NCBI GenBank assembly: GCA_012295275.1
Contig: CM022670.1
Coordinates: 7,525,212 to 7,589,211 of the forward strand
Direction of reading: 5' to 3'
DNA from: Chrysomallon squamiferum
Lineage: Eukaryota > Mollusca > Gastropoda > Neomphalida > Peltospiridae
Length of the DNA stretch: 64,000 nt
The position numbers and the translations under genes are program-made. Positions 45,249 to 64,000 of the stretch are shown in pieces; the stretch's first letter is position 1; the number at the start of each line of letters is the position of its first letter. The notes under the pieces are model-generated. The model was given only the letters and a program-made list of their open reading frames with translations, had not been told where the DNA came from and made no database searches.

Positions 45249-45298
<50 letters not shown>

Positions 45299-46915
45299 GT
45301 AGTAGGAACAGTAGTAATGACAGTTAGTAGTTGTAGTAAATGTAGAAGTAGTAGTAATAGTAATAATAGTTAACCAGCAGTATTAGCCATGGTAGTAGTA
45401 ATACTTATTGTAGTAGCAGCTTTAGTAGCTGTTGTAACATTAGCACTTATTCTTTTAGGAATTTGTGAAAGAGTATGGAAGAAAATTCTGGTAACTAATG
45501 TTCACGGGGCGGTGACATTTGGTTCAAAAACACATCTAATTAACGCCGTATTACGCGGAGCTCGAGTGAGGTTTTTCATTTCTAACTGGGGTCAAGGCGG
45601 ACACGCAGCTGAGTTTGATAATCTGAGCATCAAAGGAAGAAATGTGTGTGGTCAGGCATTAATGCACGTCAGCCGAAGTCAATGGGATTCGTTTGAAAAC
45701 AATGCGTACTGGTGGTTTGTAATGGTTTGTACTACGGGGAAAGTCCATGAGGTGGGTTATAACATAGGATCACATACACTTCGAAGCTCTTCAACTTCTT
45801 CCGTGAATATTATCTGGTTTGTTCAGGAGCTTGGTTCTGCTAACGCTGTGTACTCCCACTCCGGTTCAGGTAATAAAATAAAAGGTAGCATAGATGAACT
45901 GATTCGTTCTGTACAGTCAGCTTATGACCTCAGAGTAGTCACGCGAGATGGCAAATACTCGACTCCACTTGACAACGTGGACTTTTCTGGACAAACAGTC
46001 AGTGGGCAAAGTATCTGGCATGTTAGCCAGCGTTATGTTGGAAACCATTTAGAATTTCAATCAAATGCCTACTGGCAGTTTACTATACTCAGTTCAAATG
46101 GTTTACGGGACATATCTAGGTGGAGTCTGGGTCTACATCAAAGCAGAGGTCACAGAAATGATCGTGTTAGTTTAAACTGGTTCACAGACTCCAACTGGAG
46201 ACATGTATTCACCAATGACGAGAACGGCGAAACTCTGAACGGATGTCTTTATAATCTGATAAGAGCTGTAAAAAACGGACACAGGGTTAAAGTTGTCATT
46301 GGAAGTTATTCAACACGCGCGGACAATGTGCGTACGAAGAATGGACAAGTGTCTGCTCAGCTTCTGAATCACGTCTCTAAATCGAGCAAACGGAAATTTC
46401 AAGACAATGCTTACTGGTACTGGCAGATGGTTCACACGACTGGGACGGTCAGAACACGAAGATACAACGTTGGTGACGGCACTAACCGAGGCGACACCGT
46501 AGAAAAGAAAATTATCAGATGGTTTGTAGACACTCGTAGATGGAGAAAGGTTCTCTCGACTAACAGTTATGTATACGTGACTTCGGGAAGCAAGGTCACT
46601 TTAAGGAATGCGATAAAACATGGCGCGTCTGTCAGGGTAGGACTGCAGTTTGATTCCACCACTGGTTACTACGTTACTGAAGCTGACAACGTGGAATTTG
46701 GACCGAGAAACGAGGTATCAGCGCAGGCTGTTAAATGTATCAGTCTTCAAGCAGTAGGACCCACAGAGTTCGAAATCCAAAATAATCCTTACTGGTGGTT
46801 CATCATTGTCAATACACAAAGCGTCGTGGAGATGTCTAGCTGGAGAGTGGGCGAACACGTCAGTGAAGGTCACAGTTTAAAGAAAGTCTCTGTGGACTGG
46901 TACGTCAGTTACTGA
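44312..46915 (+). CDS. secreted protein with four tandem repeats of an unrecognised domain
   Basis: Exons 44312-44372, 44578-44600, 45120-45138 and 45459-46915, all with consensus borders and matching phases, give about 519 residues. The first encodes a signal peptide (MMSFCWLVVGIVFILAPDFS). The small exons supply QINSNVK and VRRARR, joining to RICERVW: a run of basic residues that looks like a propeptide site. The rest is four repeats of about 115-125 residues (starting near 45474, 45831, 46191 and 46551), each with DN about 45 in, then HVS (CIS in the fourth), NAYWWF-like (SNAYWQF, DNAYWYW, NNPYWWF) and a closing W-F/Y-V. The open stretch 45389-45458 before exon 4 is GTA/GCA-rich intron, not coding. 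I do not recognise the fold; beta-rich and lectin-like is only a guess. Confidence 0.7.
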
Positions 46916-46959
46916 AACTACAATACCAGGTCAACGTTTTTCTGTTTCCTTTCCTGTTT

Positions 46960-46965
46960 AATAAA
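46960..46965 (+). terminator. poly(A) signal of the four-repeat gene
   Basis: AATAAA 45 bases after the stop codon ending at 46915. Confidence 0.55.
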
Positions 46966-47863
46966 TAATCAGTGATTACCACTGAAGCTTACGATTTTAG
47001 TGTCATTTAACAAATGTTCTCTGATATAAATATCTTAATAAAAATGTAAGTCACGAGATATGTTTGTTTTAAAATTTATTTTATATCTACCTCATAGTAT
47101 TAAAAAGATCATAAGGGGATAGGATGTCAGTGGCCCAGTGAAGATGATGTTTACCGCTAACTTCATCTGACAAGTGCACTTCATTTGTCTTACAAAATCT
47201 CCGACGTTGACAAATTTCATATTCATTTAAATTATTTGTACTGTGTTCTTTAAAACCTGTTTTTGAATTTTCAAATCACTGTTCTGTTCTCATTCATCAC
47301 TACATATTTTCTCATCTACTTTCGTGATTTTGGACGTTTGTTTTGTTTTTGTTGTTGTTGTTGTTTTGTTGTTTTTCGGTTTTTTATACCTTTCTTTGAT
47401 GTAGATCTTTTTTTAAGAAATTTCGAATTTAATTACGAAAAATTATTTTGCTTGTCAGAATTTAGTTTTTCACACAAGATCGTTTTCAAATTTGTAATTA
47501 TTACAACTGATATAATTAACCAAAATCACTTATCTTTAATCTCTTATAATACAGACATCAAATCCAGCAACGCATATCTCGAATCAGGCAATAAAATAAA
47601 ATAATAATTAAAAGAAATATTTAAAAGAAATACAATACACATTTAACAAATAAAAATATATATTATTTAAAACACCAATTAATGGTAAAGTCACACAAAC
47701 TGGGTTTGTTTCAAACGTTTTGGTTAGTTAATAATTTCATTTAATGTATTATTATATTTTGAAACTATTTACAATAGATTTGCAATACGAGAGAAAGGTT
47801 GCTAAATATAAGGAAAAAATAAGAGAGAGATTCAAAAAGAGAGAAGAACAAGGACAGAGAAAC

Positions 47864-47975
47864 AGTTTCTGTTTCCTTTCCTGTTTAATAAAAAATCAGT
47901 GAATACTAATAAAGCTTACGATTTTAGTGTAATTTAACTAATGTTCTTTGATGTAAAATGTTAACAAAAATGATA
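47864..47975 (+). repeat. duplicated 3' UTR segment of the four-repeat gene
   Basis: The stretch ctgtttcctttcctgttta, with the AATAAA, and acgattttagtgt from 46938-47046 recurs here with mild divergence. No coding part accompanies it. Remainder of 46970-50370 is AT-rich apart from the features listed below. Confidence 0.75.
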
Positions 47976-48085
47976 TATACTCTTAAAAAAAAATCAGTAA
48001 GAAGTCCTAAAACTATTTCTTTTCTATAATACTGATTACTTTTGATAATAAATACATTTTTTTTTTAACTTAAATATAAATAGTT

Positions 48086-48377
48086 ATCCTTATTATTATA
48101 TATTAAATGTTTATCCTTATTATTATGTACTAAATGTTTTTAATTATTATTTTGTACTAAATGTTTAGCTTTATTATTATATACTAAATGTTTATCTTTA
48201 TTATTGCATACTAAATATTTATCTTTATTATTATGTACTAAATGTTTATTCTTAATATTATGTGCTAAATGTTTATTCTTAATATTATATACTAAATGTT
48301 TAACTTTATTATTATATACTAAATATTTATCTTTATTATTATGTACTAAATATTTATCTTTATTATTATATACTATG
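48086..48377 (+). repeat. 30-bp minisatellite
   Basis: About ten imperfect copies of a 30-base unit containing tatactaaatgtttatcttt followed by attattat. Because the unit is a multiple of three it produces a spurious open frame of repeated TKYLSLLL. Confidence 0.9.
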
Positions 48378-49638
48378 TGGTTCTTTTCAGATAATGAAAT
48401 GCGGATTTCTGGCTAAAGCCTGACAGGAGACCAGATGATATTTAAAAAATTTAGAAAATCTATTTCAGATGAAGACCAAATACCTTTATGAATAAATTCG
48501 CTGCAAATGAATTATTTTGAAATCACCATGTGTTACCACCTTAAAACAAATAAAATATTTTTCTGTAAATGTTATACACATTTTAATAGCAACGGCTACA
48601 TGATTTAGGGATTTACATGTAACAGTAAATACGTTATTCTTAGTTAGCAACCTTGAACATAGTTATAAACTTCTTATATTTATCACAGTCTTGTATTTAA
48701 TGACATCTGATTTTACTTCATTACGTCACTTTTATACATTTTCATGCCAACACATTTCTCTTGTACTTCACTTTGCTAGAATATGTTTCTTGAATCTAAT
48801 GATTATCTGCCCTAAATACTATTTCAGTGTTGCTGTTAGCTATTGATTAATATCTATCTGAGTATTCAAGGATTCTCAAGTAAACATAAAAATTATGGTA
48901 AGCATTAGAAATGGACAGGTAAATAACTGAAAATGGTTGTTTTATATATATTTCATATTACATTTTGTTGCTATTTCTCTATTAAATACTTACCTCCCAC
49001 ACATTAATTTACCACTGAAAAGGACATGAACAACGAGAATTTGTTTCTTTTGTGTTTTTTAAATAGAATATTATTTTAAAATAAGACAATTTTTTCTTTA
49101 AAAAAAGTAATATAAGTTATAACAGTGTCAGCAGTGATACCTGGTCATATACGTCTAAAATTACACAAACAAACAAACAAATATATTTCTTAGCTACCAA
49201 CAGATTCACTGATGTCGTTTCGACCACAGCAATACAAATACAAATGACTAGTTCATTAATCATCAGTGCCTAGTAAACTCAACTTTTCATCATCATATGA
49301 CAACGAGCATTTGGTAGAACTGTTAGAGGTCATGAGAATACAATCGTGGATTACCCGTTCGTAAATTACATGTCTAATTAATTTAATGTAAAGTGATATA
49401 TTTTCTTTGATACATTTTTTTTCTGAAAGACAAAAACAGCTTGTTGATGGAATGCATCCATCTTCCCTTTCAGTGTCATATAGAGTTATCGCCCTTGATT
49501 AGACGTTTCTAAGCAGTTTGTCTTGTTCAGTGACGTCGCTTATTTAACAGCTCTTAAGACCCGAAATTGAGACTAACAGACACTAACTTCCGATAAGGGC
49601 AAAATTATAATTATGTGATCGTAAAAAAACACCTAAGT

Positions 49639-49848
49639 CAGACATGGGCAACCTTTTTCGAGAAGCGTGCCAAATGACACATGGCTCATCCTCACGTGGG
49701 CCACATATACTACTTGAGGAACTGTTATAATAAAAATTAAATGTATTTTAATGTATTAGTATTAAAAAAATTGAATTTATATTATTTTCCTTGCGAAATT
49801 AGGCGGGCCACTCAGAAAGCCGCATGGGTCTCAGTTTGCCCATGACTG
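49639..49848. mobile_element. hAT-like non-autonomous element (MITE), 210 bp
   Basis: Ends are inverted repeats: CAGACATGGGCAAC at 49639 and, on the other strand, CAGTCATGGGCAAA at 49848. Such CAG...ATGGGCAA termini are typical of hAT-derived elements. Flanking 8-mers acctaagt and gactaatt match at 5 of 8, a decayed target duplication at best. No coding capacity. Confidence 0.6.
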
Positions 49849-50373
49849 GACTAATTCAGAGGCTCTTGGGAAATCCCAATTTTAATGGTAGAGTTATCGG
49901 TTCATATCCGTTTAAAAATTTTCAGTTCATTATTTTAAAATAAGACAATTTTAAAGAAACTAAAATTTAGCTTCAGGATTTCTGAAAGAGAAGAAAAACA
50001 AAAAAATAAATAAAAAAGACAAAGAAAAATAAATAAAAATAAATAAATAAATAAATAAATAATTAAGTTACTAAAATATCTGTAAATATTATAACTTTTA
50101 GACGTTTAGTTTTAAAGTCACATAATAACATAAATGGGAAAGTCTCAGTTATTCTCCATTCATGGTAATGATAGAACCCAGTCCCATACAGTAAGTGTAA
50201 TAATTCCTAGTTTTAAATTTACTGTCATTAATAATGTTATTGTCATCTGAAACCTTTTTAAAACTCTTTGTAGTGTGAACAGACGGATATCGTTCTATTA
50301 CTGAAATATATTTTACTATCGAAGCAATGTTTTGTTATTATTATTATTTTTGTTATTATTATTATTATTATTA

Positions 50374-64000
<13,627 letters not shown>

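Noticed and set aside
45389-45458. Hydrophobic start (MVVVILIVVAALVAVV) in frame with the four-repeat exon, resembling a membrane anchor
   Set aside because: The DNA is a GTA/GCA-rich repeat that continues upstream, and a clean acceptor (tcttttag, 45458) plus upstream exons with a true signal peptide fit in phase.
48204-48416. Repeat peptide TKYLSLLL / TKCLFLIL
   Set aside because: Product of a 30-bp AT-rich minisatellite whose unit happens to be a multiple of three.

Overview
This window looks like AT-rich, microsatellite-loaded nuclear DNA from an invertebrate animal, most likely a mollusc. Coding sequence sits in many short exons with consensus gt...ag borders, introns are full of (CT)n, (AG)n, (ATT)n and (CA)n tracts, and the families present (thioester/alpha-2-macroglobulin proteins, somatomedin-B plus 7TM receptors) are typical of molluscan genomes. 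The species call is inference. I see no rRNA, tRNA, CRISPR or bacterial-type operon.

Layout. (1) 795-32500, + strand: a complete thioester-containing/alpha-2-macroglobulin gene (here TEP1), with TATA box, tiny leader exon, signal peptide, MG domains, bait region, GCGEQ thioester, thioester-domain histidine and a cysteine-rich tail (about 1,440 residues). Its centre (12067-21136) holds nine alternative bait-region exons, A to I, all of the same phase and all 3n+1 long. (2) 33442-36642, + strand: a two-exon receptor gene with a somatomedin-B-like ectodomain and a family-B-like 7TM domain. (3) 38658-41851, - strand: its inverted paralog, almost identical in the 7TM half but divergent in parts of the ectodomain. 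(4) 43.5 kb: a decayed fragment of a third receptor copy. (5) 44312-46915, + strand: a four-exon gene for a secreted protein of about 519 residues made of four tandem repeats of a domain I do not recognise. (6) 50374-64000, - strand: the 3' two thirds of a second thioester gene (TEP2), running off the window edge, with exon lengths almost identical to TEP1 but one bait exon.

The order TEP1> receptor> <receptor [repeat protein>] <TEP2 is a near-palindromic inverted duplication. TEP proteins act in the extracellular space as protease traps or opsonins: cleavage of the bait exposes the thioester, which bonds to the attacker or a nearby surface. A choice among nine baits in one gene would let one locus present many protease specificities. 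That is the most striking system in the window. It has precedent in Drosophila Tep2 and a scallop TEP (recalled, not searched), but the size of this array and its frame-locking deserve attention. One base insertion in TEP1 exon 33 breaks the C-terminal frame and needs checking.
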